Source: Sciurus carolinensis
Lineage: Eukaryota; Chordata; Mammalia; Rodentia; Sciuridae
DNA: 64,000 nt
Assembly (NCBI RefSeq): GCF_902686445.1
Contig: NC_062216.1
Span: 12,669,084-12,733,083, forward strand
Reading direction: 5' to 3'
This document shows positions 1 through 10,620 of the stretch, piece after piece. The notes below the pieces were generated by a model. The model saw nothing but the letters and a program-made list of their open reading frames with translations. It did no database searches and was not told where the DNA came from. The translations under genes and the position numbers were made by a program. Each line of letters starts with the position of its first letter. Within the stretch, counting starts at the first letter, position 1.

Positions 1-49
1 AAACAAAAACAAAACAAACAAAACAAAAAGAAAAAAGAAAAAAAAATAA
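1..49. repeat. A-rich low-complexity tract at window edge
   Basis: An AAAC/AAAAG-rich tract fills the first 49 bases. It looks like the A-rich tail of a SINE whose body lies outside the window, but no body is visible to confirm this. Confidence 0.6.
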
Positions 50-221
50 CGTTAAATGCAGTACTAGCTAGACATGGTGTTAGTGCCACCTGCTGTTGTA
101 AGTATAAATTGCAACTCTCCAATAGAGAATTTGTTTTGAATATTCAATATTCTTTTAAAACCTGCCCTTTCAGGCAGGAACTGAGAGTTATTTTGCTTTC
201 ATTATTTCCATGTATACAAAC

Positions 222-430
222 CTTCCTGTGGGCTAAGAGCTTTACATGGATCCCTCATTTAATTGTGATAGCAACTCTACCAGGTAGGTAGTGTTTTTAT
301 CTACATTATATAAATGAACAGAAAAGATCCAGAGTCTATAAACAACTTACCCAGGTGAGTTAGGTGGTGAGTTAGAACTTGGACTGTCTGATCATAATTC
401 AACCTCAAGGCCCATATTCTGCCTGGCCAA
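222..430 (+). repeat. MIR SINE relic
   Basis: The order of motifs is that of a MIR: a 'gctaagagctttacatgg' block, then 'tcatttaattgtgatagcaac', a run about acquiring a bounded 'taggtag', a 'taaatgaacag' block and a 3' part ending in a degenerate 'ttagaacttggactgtctg'. MIRs are ancient tRNA-derived SINEs shared by mammals. The copy is heavily diverged and has no visible target duplication. Confidence 0.6.
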
Positions 431-1567
431 CCCATGATACTTTTATTGGGATCACCCTTTTGGAGAATTTCACAAGTACCTATTTTGTTCTTCCAGCCTC
501 AGTTTGCTGTCTTCAAAATAATTCATCTGGTAGAATGAATTATTAGAAAATATTATCAGATTCAAGAAGAGGATCTTCAGGTTATTTTAGGTGGTTTCAT
601 ACCTCAATACAAAATTCTTATCAAGTTCCAGGACTTCAAGTGCTGTTGTGCTAATTTGCATGCTGACAGTAATAAGTTTTACTTAAATATTTCCAGATGG
701 GAAGTGGCTCTGATTTTTCCTGGAAAGCACTCCCTTATTAAACTGAAGATTATATAACATTTGTATCTGTATCAGGGAGAGGGGAACAAGGTTTTGTGTA
801 TGTGGCTTGCTGTGTAAGTTTTATGGGTTATTGTGTACAGATGGTAAGAATTCTTAGCACTGTGTTCCAATGAATCCCAGGGTTTCTTGCTAAGTGCTAT
901 GGTATTTTGTATCAAGATTTAAAACCACAAAACAGAGAGGGGATGAAGCAGCTGGAAAAGTACAGCAATAGCTGGAGTCAATAGGGCAAAGAAAAAAACA
1001 GGAAGGAGACATGGGCAGGGAGAAAATCCAAGCAGAGAGGATGGAAAAATGAGGAAAGTGCAGCCAGGAGCTGATTATTGGAAGAGCAGAAACTGGAGAC
1101 GCAGTCCTAGTGTGCACCCAGGAGCAGTGCAAACAGTTGGCCATTTGGTGTTGAGGGAGATTGGAGGCAAGCCGTCAGGGACCCCATGACAATGTGCGAC
1201 TTCCTAGGAGAACATCTCCGAGAGCAAGTGAGTCAGCACCAGAAATGACCAGGGACCAGTCAGTCCCCTAGTAGGGACTTAACCAGCGCCTTTGATGTAA
1301 AAGCACTATGCCAGTTGTGCACTATTGGTCAAGAGGGGGCCCCCTCCCCTCCCCTCCTCTTGCCCAGATTTGGCATGGACAGCACTTCATTCAACCCAGC
1401 TATAAATAGTTGAAAACTTCAGGTTCTGAGTTCCAATCAGATTAAATGTGTTGCACCCAGGAAGTACAGTTGAGTTTCCCAGTTATAGCACATAGCTTAG
1501 ATTGGTATCCAAAGCATTGCAATTAATTCCTAGGCCAGCACCTGACTTCTTGCCTGGAAAACACTTC

Positions 1568-1568
<1 letters not shown>
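431..1568. other. No recognised feature
   Basis: I see no repeat or coding region I can name here. A purine-rich stretch lies near 930-1100 and short open frames occur, none with protein-like character. Confidence 0.5.

Positions 1569-1613
<45 letters not shown>
1569..1613. repeat. (TG)n microsatellite
   Basis: About 20 nearly pure TG dinucleotides, starting in a CG-containing 'cgtgcgtg' edge. Such tracts are usually length-polymorphic. Confidence 0.95.
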
Positions 1614-1614
<1 letters not shown>

Positions 1615-2000
1615 GTGATTTTTTTCTTTTAAAAAAGCATGGTAAAAACATTAAATTTATCATCTTAACCATGTTTAAGTGCGTCGTTCAGTAGTGTTAA
1701 GTATATTCACATTGTTGTACAATAGATCTCTAGAACATTTTTATCTTGTAAAATGGGAACTCTACACCTGTTAAAACTAATTTCTCCTCACCCTTCCTCC
1801 AGGCCTTGGTAACCAACTTTCTATTTTCTATTTTCTGTTTCTATGCTTTTGACTAATTTAGATAATTCATATGAGTAGAATCATATAGGATTTATTTTTT
1901 GGTGACTGGCATATTTTACTTAGCATAATGTGACAGAATTTTTTTCTTCTTTTTTTTGATTTTCTTCATTTTGAAGTCTGTATAATATGTCCTCTTGTGG
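1614..2000 (-). mobile_element. L1 3' UTR relic (antisense)
   Basis: The plus strand reads as the reverse complement of an old mammalian L1M 3' end. Recognisable blocks are 'ttaccat/catcttaaccatg', 'attcacattgttgtacaa', 'ggtaaccaactttct' and 'agcataatgt'. It directly follows the TG tract. Only the non-coding 3' end is present, so it is a dead fragment. Confidence 0.65.
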
Positions 2001-2450
2001 AGAACAGACTTTACAATTTTTGGTGAGGATTTAATGAGAGTAATTTATAAGTTTTTAAAAAGTGTGATATAAATATTAATAATTACTACATTAGTTGTAA
2101 TGACTGTCATGGAATTATATTCCTAACGAAGTTCTGTTTCCACTTGTGGGTTAGCTTGCTTGCTCCTTCTGGCTCTGGGGAGAGTAAGTTCCCCTAGGAG
2201 ATCTCTTTAAGGGACCTGAAAGTAAATTCCCTCTCAATCCTAATGGAAAATCCTCAGGTCTTCCCTGAATTTCGTAGCACTGAGTCTATGAATGGTCACC
2301 CACAATCTATCAGCTAGCAAGAATGTTTGTGGGGTGTGTGTTTCACCCCGCTATCTCACACCACACAACAACCATACAATAATAACCTGTTAAAAGAGAC
2401 CTTCTTGTCCCCAGGTGAGCCCTTTCCTTGTTTATACATGTCCCTTTGAT

Positions 2451-2607
2451 TAAAAATTATATTTAGGCTGGCGTTGTGGCTCAGTGGTAGAGCGCTCGCC
2501 TAGCATGCGTGAGGCCCTGGGTTTGATCCTCAGCACCACATAAAAACAAAATAAAGGTATTATGTGCACCTACAACCAGAACAAAATACTTTTAAAAATT
2601 ATATTTA
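2451..2607 (+). mobile_element. ID SINE with perfect 15-bp target duplication
   Basis: The body at 2466-2592 is an ID element (tRNA-Ala-like head with 'gtggctcagtggtagagcg' and B-box-like 'gggtttgatcc', ending in 'cagcaccaca' and an A-rich tail). It is flanked by the direct repeat 'taaaaattatattta' at 2451-2465 and 2593-2607, which is the mark of L1-driven insertion. Confidence 0.93.
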
Positions 2608-3113
2608 TCCTGGTACTAATTCACCAAGTTGAGGTTTCCTCCCTTAAGAGTAAATATTTCTTCCATGAACTAAAGCAATGGTTCCAAGGTCTATTCATTC
2701 CAGGGTTTAAAAGTACAATTCTACTGGTTGAAAAAGGCGTTGTTTTAGGAAGTAACTTGGTAGAAGCAGGAGAAGCAACAGGTAAGGGCCTCCGGCACAT
2801 GCCGGTCCTCTCCGACGATGCTGAGGGTTTTGCTGGAGGAACTCTGGAGAAGGAGCTGCAGAGCACGGCTGGCCCCCTTCCCACCCCTTGCTGCGTGTCA
2901 GAGCTCCCAGCGGGGGCTCCCTGCCTGCCCTTGCCACTTTTTTCTCTTCTTCCACAAGAGAAAGCTTTATTTCACTTGAGTTCATCAGCAAGATTTCCTG
3001 CACGAAGACTACCAAGCACAGAGCTGTGATAGAAAGAGGGCAGACGGTGACTGACAGTGAGTGGTGCCTTTACAAAGGGCCGCCAGAAGACAAAGAGTTG
3101 CGGTGCTTCCTAG
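2608..3113. other. Unassigned segment
   Basis: The segment has moderate GC content and open frames on both strands (plus frame to 3029, minus frames over 2621-3015). None looks like a known protein, and opposite-strand openness argues for chance. A donor-like 'acaggtaagg' occurs near 2779-2788 with no convincing partner acceptor. Confidence 0.4.
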
Positions 3114-3332
3114 ATCACCAAGTCAAGCCCCGGGTGGTGGAGGACGCCTGTAATCCCAGCTACTCAGGAGGCTGAGGCAGGCGGCTCCCAAGTTCAAAGG
3201 CAGCCTGCGACACTTGGCAAGAATCTGTCTCGAAATAAAATGTAGAAAGGGCCAGGGTTGTAGCTCAGTGGTAAAATGTCCCTGGATTCCATCCCCAGTG
3301 CCACAACAATCAATCAATCAATCACCAAGTCA
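3114..3332 (+). mobile_element. B1-dID composite SINE with target duplication
   Basis: A B1 (7SL-derived) head, 'gcctgtaatcccagctactcagg', is followed by an ID-like half, 'gttgtagctcagtggta', and an (AATC)n tail. The direct repeat 'atcaccaagtca' flanks it at 3114-3125 and 3321-3332. The fused B1+ID structure is typical of squirrels and relatives. Confidence 0.92.
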
Positions 3333-3604
3333 GTGTAAGTGAAGTGCATAGAAATCACCCTGCTGGGCACTTCTTCTAAAATATAAAACCCTGGCATTGG
3401 GAAAATGAAGAGGGCCCCTGAGAAATGGTAGAACGAAGCTGTGATAGAAGGTGGGCAGCCTGTACCTGCCCAGCTGAATAGTGCTAGGTCCCCCGTCTCC
3501 TAGAAGTTGTCCTGTTGACCTCTTTCTCATCCTTCTGACTGACCACCATGTGGAATTCTAAATCAATGGCCAAGACAGGGACAGGTGGTAGTGGTGGGGC
3601 CTAG

Positions 3605-3761
3605 AGCTCAGACTCTTTATTTTTTTGTAGTTGTAGAGGGGCAGCATGCCTTTATTTTATTGATTTTTCAAGCGGTGCTAGGGATTGAAACCCATGCCTC
3701 TTACATATTAGGCAAGTGCTTTACCACTGAGCCCCAGCCCCAGCCCTAAGCTCAGACTCTT
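3605..3761 (-). mobile_element. ID SINE, antisense, 13-bp target duplication
   Basis: The plus strand shows the reverse complement of an ID body, including 'ggcaagtgctttaccactga', with the 5' end at the right ('cagccccagccct'). The repeat 'agctcagactctt' flanks it at 3605-3617 and 3749-3761. Confidence 0.92.
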
Positions 3762-4068
3762 CTGTGCATGAACATCACTTGATTTCTTGTGTCTGCTGCA
3801 GGCGACTGGAATGGCAGGACAGTTTTCCATACTGAAAGGCTTTCAGGACAGCACAGGACCTGAAATTCCACAAGGGACTGTCCTGAAATTTGGCTGGCCT
3901 GGCAAAAGTGTCTGAAGCCGATACAAATGAAATCATGGCCTTCCCGCTGTCTTCACCAAGGACAAAGGTAGGACCTTATTCCATTTCTACCTTCTTCCCC
4001 TGAAGAAGGTTGTTTCTATTTCTTTTAACTTTTAAAAAGTAGTACAAGTAATATGTGCATAGTGTATT

Positions 4069-4170
4069 GGTTTCCTCTTGATGTTGAATCAAATTACCAC
4101 AAATGTAGTAGCTTAAAACAACACAAATGTGTTATTCTATAGTTACAGAGACCAGAAGTCCAAAATGATT
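4069..4170 (-). mobile_element. MLT1-type LTR fragment
   Basis: The blocks 'ttaccacaaatgtagtagc' and 'ttaaaacaacacaaatgtg' resemble the antisense 3' end of an MLT1/MaLR LTR. The copy is cut short by the SINE that follows. Confidence 0.5.
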
Positions 4171-4362
4171 CTTTTTTTTCTTTTTCTTTTTCTTTTTTTT
4201 TTCTTTTTGGTACCAGGAATTGAGCTCAGGGGTGCTGTACCGCAGAGCTACATCTCCAGTCCCTTTTATTTTTCGTTTCAGACAGGGTCTCTAAGTCTCT
4301 GAGGTTGACCTTGAACTTGTGATGATCCTGCCTCAGCCTCCTGAGTCCCTGGGATTACAGGT
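4171..4362 (-). mobile_element. B1-dID SINE, antisense
   Basis: A pyrimidine-rich head (the inverted A-tail) leads into 'ggtaccaggaattgagctc' (inverted ID half) and then 'gcctcagcctcctgagtcc' and 'gggattacaggtgtg' (inverted B1 half). Confidence 0.9.
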
Positions 4363-5490
4363 GTGCTTTTTACATACTAAGAAAAGTTAATCATTTTCTG
4401 TAAAAAAGATTTCTATTTTTTAACCCAATTTTCATTTTTTCTTTGACTTTGATTTTTGTAATTTAATTGGGAAGGTTTTTATTTTTAACTTAGCAGTATT
4501 TTCTTTTATGGCTTTTGAGTTTTGAGTTTTCCTTAGGGGGGGAAAAATCTTCCCAACCCTAAGATTTTAAAAGAACTCACCTATTTTTTTTTCTTTTAAT
4601 GCTTTTATGTTTTATTTTTTTTACAATTTCATGCATTTGAGATTTAATGTGGTATACTCAGTGAGATCTATGTATGCAGCTTTTCTCTTTCCAAATCTCT
4701 ACATAGCTGTCTGAGTTCTATTAAACGATATGATTTCTAACCTCATTACATACTAAATACCCATATGTATTTTGATTTATGACTGGACTTTCAGTTCTGT
4801 TCTACCGATCTGCTTATTCGTGTAGGACATATTTTAATTATTGTGATGTTTAATTACTGTGATATTTAATTATATTTTTTATTTAGTAGGGCAATTTTGT
4901 TTCTCTCTCTTTTCTTTCAAAAATTTCCTGACTCTTCTTGAGTTTTTATGTACATACATGGACTTTAGAATGACCTTATCCCTGCGTCTAGTATGTGAAC
5001 AGATGTTTCCATTTCACTCACACTTTTTCTTTAGGGTTCAGAGACTTTAATGCGAGTCTCTCCTCTGAGAACAGAAGTATCGGCACAAGACCAAACCTTC
5101 TCACCTCTCTTTCCCTTTAGGAAGAGTGTGTCCTAGGAGGCTCCCAGGACCCTAATGGGACCTGCTCTTTCCAGGGACCCTGGGGCCTCTAGTCTGAATC
5201 CTACCACTGTTCTAGTTCAGGTGTGGCATTAAAAATAAAATATTTCACTATTCCACTGGGCCTAGTTGGACTTGGTGGTTGTTTTAGTTTGCGTATCCCA
5301 GGTGACGGAGGACGGTATGTCACTATTTACGTATCTTCATCTATGAAGGGTGTGTTCAAATCAAATCCTTTTCCAAATGTGGTTGTGTTTTGTTATTGAG
5401 TTGTCAGAGTACTTTACCTATTTTGATACAAGTCTTTTATCAGATATGTAGCGTGAATCTCCTTGTCTTTCCATTTCCTTTTTCTTGTCT

Positions 5491-5656
5491 TTTTTTGGTA
5501 CTAGGGATTAAACCCAGGGGTGCTTTACCACTGAGCTATATCCTTAGTCCTTCTTTATTTTGAGACAGGGTCCAGCTCAGTTGCTGAGACTGGCCTTGAA
5601 CTTGCCTCAGCCTCCTGAGTTCTTAGGATTATAGGCATGCACCACCACACCCAGCT
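5491..5656 (-). mobile_element. B1-dID SINE, antisense, inside L1
   Basis: It starts with an inverted tail and 'ggtactagggattaaaccc', then 'gagacagggtccagctcag' and 'ggcatgcaccaccacaccc'. It sits inside the minus-strand L1 and is therefore younger than that L1. Confidence 0.9.
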
Positions 5657-5964
5657 AAATTTTATTAATGATGTCTTTTCAATAGAAAAAAAATGTTATT
5701 TAATTTTTTGTAGTTTGGTTCCATTTAAGACAACCTTGACTCCTTCAAATTTATAAAGATTTTCTCCTGTGTTCTAATATACAAATTTTGGCTTTTTTAA
5801 AAAAAATTTAGGGTACAATACATTTCTAATTTCTGTGATGATCTGAGGTGAGGAGCTTTTTTTCTACATGGATATCCAGTTGTCCCAGCACTGTTTGTGA
5901 AAAGTGTTGTCCTTTTCCCATTAAATTGCCTATTTCCCATTGAGCTGCATATTTGTAGAAAATG

Positions 5965-6012
5965 AAATGACCTTTAAATGACCTATAAGTGACCTATAAA
6001 ATGACCTATAAA
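5965..6012. repeat. Short tandem repeat, ATGACCTATAA-like
   Basis: About four imperfect copies of an 11-13 bp unit based on 'atgacctataa' lie in tandem inside the L1 relic. This is probably a local expansion by replication slippage. Confidence 0.75.
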
Positions 6013-6560
6013 TAGGTTTAGTTCCGGATTTACTGTTTTGTTCCATTGGTCTTTATGCTTATTCTTTCATCTATTATCTTGATTACTGAAGCTTTATAGT
6101 AAATCTTGAAATCCGGTAGTTTCCTCCAGCTTTCTATTTTTAAAGATGACTCTTGTATTTTAAGTTTGCAGGAATTTCCATTTCTATTTTAGAACTAGTT
6201 TATCAGTTTCAACAAAAATGCCCTGCAGTAGATTGACTCTACAAATCAATTTGGGGAGAAATGAGAATATTGGGTTTTCTAATACTTGAACATGTTATCT
6301 TTTCCCATTCACTCAAGTCGTCTTCAATTTCTCTCAGCAGTGTTATTATTTTTAGTGAATAAGTCTTGCATATCTTTGAATAAATTTAATGTGCACAGTT
6401 TTTATATTTTTCTGTTTTTATTATAGTTATGGAAGTATTTTTTTGTTATTAGTGTATCTAATAAAATACTTGGGATTTGTGCTAGCTTGTATTCATTTCA
6501 TGATTTCAAGCAATTTAATTTTGCAGTATTTTTCAAAAGTGTCAGTCCCTGAGAGATTGT

Positions 6561-7597
6561 CCTCTAATGCAGACAGCTTGGAGACACTTTTAAAAACGTT
6601 TAAGGCCTAGGACGAGTAAGCACTGGTAAATGGAAGTTCTTGCAATCTTCCAAGCATTGGGAAAGGGACAGATAGAGCCAGAAGGGTGCATACTCTTTTG
6701 GGGACATGATCTGAAAGTGAGACCTATCAATCCTGCTCATGCCTCATGGCCATACTTAGCTGCAGTGGAGACTGGGGAAGGAACTTCAGCTGGCTGACCT
6801 GGATCAGGCATCAGCTATTACTGTGGAAGACGGGGAACACGGATTTGGTGGGGGAACTAACTATCAGTAGACATCACTGTTGATTTTTCTGGATACCTAT
6901 ATATTAACATGCCTCTCCCTTCTAGTGCAAGGGACATACCTCCTCAACAGTTCAATTTCTCAAAAGCTCATCCAGTTTAGTGGCTAAGATTTTAGGTGGA
7001 TATGCCTTCATCCTGTGCAGATGTGGCCTCTCATGGTCTGTGTGCCCTCTTAAATGGCAGACTGGAACCAGGACAACTTCAATAGAAATCCTTATTTGGA
7101 AAAAGCAAGGCATGGGGAACCGGGGTCAGGCTATGATCCACAGCATGGATGGGATCTGGGTGGACAGGAGCTGTGAATACCCCTGCTTTAGCAGTCCTGG
7201 GTCTTGCAGGTCTGATTCTGGTTCTGCCCTCCAGAACCATCTTCTTTGTTGTTCTGTCTGGGTCCTAGTTTTGCAATGAAGTAGACAGCAGAGAGTATGA
7301 CCCCTCTGGAGTTCCTGGGGCTTTCACAACCTCCCTCCCCCTGGTAAAGGGGACCTTGCCTCCTCCCCAAGGGAGATAAGCCATTGCATCTGGCTCCAAG
7401 TCCAGGATTTGGGTTGACTCACAGGCTTGTCCATGATGTGTCAAAGGCTTTATGGTCTGGGCCAAGAAGTGGCATCTACCATTTCCTCTCCCCTGAACTT
7501 TTGTCCAGGACTTTTCATATGGATGCCTGTGCAAGAGTCAGAAATGTAGACTTGTAGCTGTGTCCTCAGACAGAGCATCGGAGCCCCGTTGTTCAAG
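6561..7597. other. No recognised feature
   Basis: The segment is unique-looking. The longest open frame (6980-7279 plus) overlaps open frames on the other strand and shows no known motif. Confidence 0.45.
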
Positions 7598-7776
7598 AAG
7601 TGGTTAGGGCTGGGGTTGTGGCTCAGTGGTAGAGCACTTGCCTAGCACGTTTGAAGCACTGGGTTCCATTCTCAGCACCACATATAATAAATAAATAAAA
7701 GTCCACCGACATCTTAAAGAAAAAAATAGAATAGCTGCTATTGAGGTTGAGGCATAGTTTAAAAAAAAAGTGGTTA
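7598..7776 (+). mobile_element. ID SINE with extended A-rich tail
   Basis: The body from 7607 reads 'gctggggttgtggctcagtg' and ends 'ctcagcaccacatat', followed by a long AT-rich tail. The short repeat 'aagtggtta' flanks it at 7598-7606 and 7768-7776. The extended tail after the CACATA(TA) block recurs in the ID copies at 32463, 33721 and 40717. Confidence 0.9.
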
Positions 7777-7954
7777 AAGAAAACTTGCTAACACTTAGCT
7801 TCTGAGTCTGCACCACACTGGTCTGAACGTAGATCTCAGCATGTCTCCATGCTTCATGAAACACACCTAAACACATGAATGGTCACACAGTTTTGGTAAT
7901 GATAGACTTCTCTGTTTGGCAGGATGGATGGGGTTTATGTCAGAGGTGATTAAA

Positions 7955-8130
7955 GTTATATCAGACTTTTTACATAGCTTCACTGTGGCATGATTGATCT
8001 ACAAAAAAAAAAAAAAAAAAACCCTGTACTTATGTGCTTATGTATGTATATAATCCGATATGTTTGCATACTGCATATAATATCACCACAATCAAGGTAA
8101 GGAACTCCAAAAGTTTCCTTCTGTCCCTTA
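7955..8130 (-). mobile_element. L1 3' UTR relic, antisense
   Basis: The blocks 'tcaccacaatcaaggtaa' and 'ccaaaagtttccttctg' are typical of the inverted 3' UTR of L1ME-type elements. A run of 19 A at 8001-8019 interrupts it. Confidence 0.55.
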
Positions 8131-8133
8131 TCA

Positions 8134-8171
8134 TGTGTGTGTATGTGTGTATGTGTGTGAGTATGTGTGTT
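8134..8171. repeat. (TG)n/TATG-rich microsatellite
   Basis: Imperfect GTGTGTAT units, probably grown from the L1 relic that precedes it. Confidence 0.85.
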
Positions 8172-8194
8172 AAGATCACTTAACATGCGATCTA

Positions 8195-8545
8195 CTTTTG
8201 CCATGGTCTGGATGTGGTTTGTCCCTCAAGGGTTCATGTGTTGAAGGTTTGGCCCCCACTGTGGGGCCCTTGGGAGCTGGAAGTACCTTTAAGATTGGGA
8301 GGTTTGGGTGTCTTTGTGGGCACTGCCCTGGAGGATGAAGATGGTTCTTGTGGAAAGGCTGTTATAAAAGGAGTGAGCCTCGCCCACCCATCTGCTTCCT
8401 GATTTGAGACGTGGTACCTCCTGACGTCTGACATGGGCTTCTTGCCAGTCTGTACTGTGCTGTTTGAAGGTTTAGCCTCTAAAACTGTGACCTAAACAAA
8501 CTACTTTATAAAGTTAGTCCGTGTCTGCTCTTTTGTTAAAGAGAC
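8195..8545 (+). mobile_element. ERVL-MaLR LTR
   Basis: The segment has the MaLR LTR layout: a start near 'atggtctggatgtgg', a 'ggttcatgtgttgaag' block, a central region and an end 'aactgactaatacag'. MaLRs are old non-autonomous LTR retrotransposons. The 'ttataaaaggag' near 8362 sits where LTR promoters carry a TATA-like box, but activity is not shown. Confidence 0.7.
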
Positions 8546-9020
8546 AGAAAACTGACTAATACAGAAAACTGACACTAAGGAGCAGGGTCATAACTGTAAC
8601 TAAGTCTGAAAATGTGGATGCCGTTTTGGAACTGGTTAAAGGGAAGAGCTTGGAGGAGCAGGTGAGAAAACGCCCAGAAAGCTATAAGCAGAGTGTTACA
8701 GGGGGTCCTGGTGATGGTGCAGGAGACTAGAGCCCTCATCTCAAATCCAGTTAAGGTTGTTATTGGAAACTGGACAGCCCGTGTAACACGGTGGCAAGGA
8801 AACTGGGTGCCTTGCCTTCACGCTCTGACTTTGTGGAGGGCTGAACTTAAGAATGATGGGCTAGTTTATTTGGCAGAGGTGGTTTCAAAACAATAAAGCA
8901 TTTCAGTTGCATTATGGGCATTACAGGCTGCTTTTAGTCATATTTACAATAAGCTTTGGAACCCTTAAGGAAACAGAGTGGAAAGATCCGAAGTTTGCAG
9001 CCCGATCAGGGAAGGAGCAT
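8546..9020 (+). mobile_element. MaLR internal region, partial
   Basis: The text directly after the LTR matches the general layout of MST/MLT internal sequence: 'gaaaatgtggatgccgttttg', 'gaactggttaaagg' and 'tttggcagaggtggttt'. It is in the same orientation as the LTR, so this is the 5' part of a provirus-like copy and not a solo LTR. No 3' LTR partner is visible. MaLR internal sequence encodes no known functional envelope or polymerase and this piece has no long frame. Confidence 0.6.
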
Positions 9021-9084
9021 GGGTCACTGCTCCACGCCCGAACCACTCCCCATTCCCCCGCCTCCACCCCTGGCCCCCACCTTG

Positions 9085-9480
9085 CTCTTTCCTGCTCTGT
9101 CAGTTTGACTATTTTGGTTGACTCAGATCAATGGAATTGTGCAGTACTTATTCTTCTGGGACTGACTTATCTCTCTTAACATAACATCTTCCAGGTCCCT
9201 TCATGTTGTTGCAAATGTCATAATTTCCTTCTTTTCTGAGGCTGAATAATATTCTGTTGCATATCTAGAGCACATTTTCTTTACATGTTCATCTGTTGAC
9301 GGACATGTGGGTTGTTTCTAGCCCATGTCTATTGTAAACAATGTAGCCGTGAAATGGGAATGCATATCTCTTTGGGGCCCTGACTTCATTCTTCCAGATA
9401 AACCCCAAGCAGGATGACAGGATTATCTGGCTTTAGCACCAGATCTCGTTTCTTAGACCCTTGAGCATTTCGCTCCATTT
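9085..9480 (-). mobile_element. L1 3'-end relic, antisense
   Basis: Inverted L1M text is recognisable: 'catgttgttgcaaatg', 'gctgaataatattctg', 'acatgttcatctgttgacgg' and 'attgtaaacaatg'. It is a non-coding dead fragment that ends the MaLR copy on the right. Confidence 0.65.
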
Positions 9481-9734
9481 CAAGCCTGCTCTCTGCTTTT
9501 CTCTCTGCTTGCTGTGTATGTCTTCATACTGTTGCAGAACGGTTTCCCTTTCTTTCTGTGTTTTTGACTATTACTAATGCTTTCCATGCAAGTTTTGCTT
9601 TCCATGCAAGTGATGTTATTTAGGGTTTTTACTAAAGTGAGATGATTTCCCTCTAAAAGGAATTCAAACAATGATTTCCTTGTACCCTGTTCTGAGTCTG
9701 TGCATGGTAAAGAAGGAACTAGAGGGAAAAACTT

Positions 9735-9870
9735 AAAATTCATGAAAGGGGGGCTGGGGAGATAGCTCAGTTGGTAAAGTGCTTGCCTTGCAAGCACAGG
9801 GCCCTGGGTTCGAACCCCAGCACCACAAAAAAAAAAAAAAAAAGAAAAAAGAAAAAAAATTCATAAAAGG
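9735..9870 (+). mobile_element. ID SINE with good pol III boxes
   Basis: The body 9750-9855 has a box-A-like 'tagctcagttgg' and a box-B-like 'ggttcgaaccc', ends 'cagcaccaca' and carries a long A tail. Flanks are 'aaaattcatgaaagg' (9735-9749) and 'aaaattcataaaagg' (9856-9870), one mismatch apart, so the copy is fairly young. Confidence 0.93.
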
Positions 9871-10090
9871 CATATAATTGCATCATGAGATTATGAATTT
9901 TATTTTTTCCCTTTTCCAAATTTCTTATTATTGAAATGCACTTTTGTTATACTCTGAAAAACCTAATAGAGAAATTAAAAAATCAGTAATTCTTTCCTGA
10001 AAATTGGTGAACATGTTGTAGAAATTAAATTCAGTATACCTTCCTATCTACACTTCTGTAGGTGAGAAAATAAAAAAGATCAAATGATGA

Positions 10091-10278
10091 TAATTAACTT
10101 TCACTGAGTGTCTACTATGTGCTAGGCAGTTTGCAGAGTAGTATAAATGGATTAACTAATTCAGTACTTCCAACAACCCTGTAAAGTAGGTACTATTTTT
10201 GTTATTTCTACTTTATAGATAAGGAAGCTAAGGCAGAGGGCACTTAAGTTACATGTACAAACCCACACAGTTACTACC
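10091..10278 (+). repeat. MIR SINE
   Basis: Clear MIR order: 'tgtctactatgtgctaggca', 'caacaaccctgtaaagtagg', 'tttatagataaggaagc' and 'acccacacagttac'. Confidence 0.85.
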
Positions 10279-10284
10279 ACTACT

Positions 10285-10520
10285 ACTAATAATAATCCCA
10301 GTAGTACTCACTGTTCTAAGTGCTTTATATTTATTTTTGTCACTTAATTCTTACCCAAGCCCTGTGTGATAGTTACTAACATGGTCCACATTTATGGAGG
10401 AGTAAACTAAGGTCCAGAAAGGTTTAGTAATCTGCCCAAGTGTGCCCAGCTACTAAGTGACAAGATTGAGATTTGCGCCTGGGTAGTTTGGGTCCAGGTT
10501 GTTGCTCCTTAACATTACAC
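10285..10520 (+). repeat. MIR SINE, second adjacent copy
   Basis: A second MIR in the same orientation begins within ten bases of the first. Blocks are 'actgttctaagtgctttat', 'ggaggagtaaactaagg' and 'tctgcccaagtgtgccc'. The full core and 3' L2-like part are visible. Confidence 0.85.
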
Positions 10521-10534
10521 TCTTAACATTAATA

Positions 10535-10620
10535 GGAGATTGGGGGTGCAGCTCAATGGTAGTGTGCTTGCCGAGCATGTGTGAGGTTCTGGGTTCAATC
10601 CCCAGCAACCTCCTCCCCAG
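10535..10620 (+). mobile_element. ID SINE, short tail
   Basis: The body reads 'gggggtgcagctcaatgg' then 'gggttcaatccccagcaac', with no long A tail. No clean target duplication is visible. Confidence 0.85.

Larger units (their letters stand above)
4380..6560 (-). mobile_element. L1M ORF2/3' relic, antisense, several pieces
   Basis: From about 5380 the text follows an old L1 in reverse: 'ttattgagttgtcagagtac', 'cttttatcagatatgta', 'ggatatccagttgtccc', 'tgttccattggtcttta', 'cttgattactgaagcttta' and 'caatttggggagaa' occur in the order expected for inverted ORF2. The AT-rich stretch 4380-5270 is probably part of the same relic but is more diverged. A SINE interrupts it at 5491-5656. Frames are full of stops, so no reverse transcriptase can be made. 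Confidence 0.75.

Noticed and set aside
2562..3029. 155-codon plus frame
   Set aside because: It starts in the tail of an ID insertion and faces open minus frames; no known motif.
9750..9855. tRNA-like sequence with A and B boxes
   Set aside because: It is the head of an ID SINE with an A tail and target duplication, not a functional tRNA gene; the cloverleaf is not maintained.
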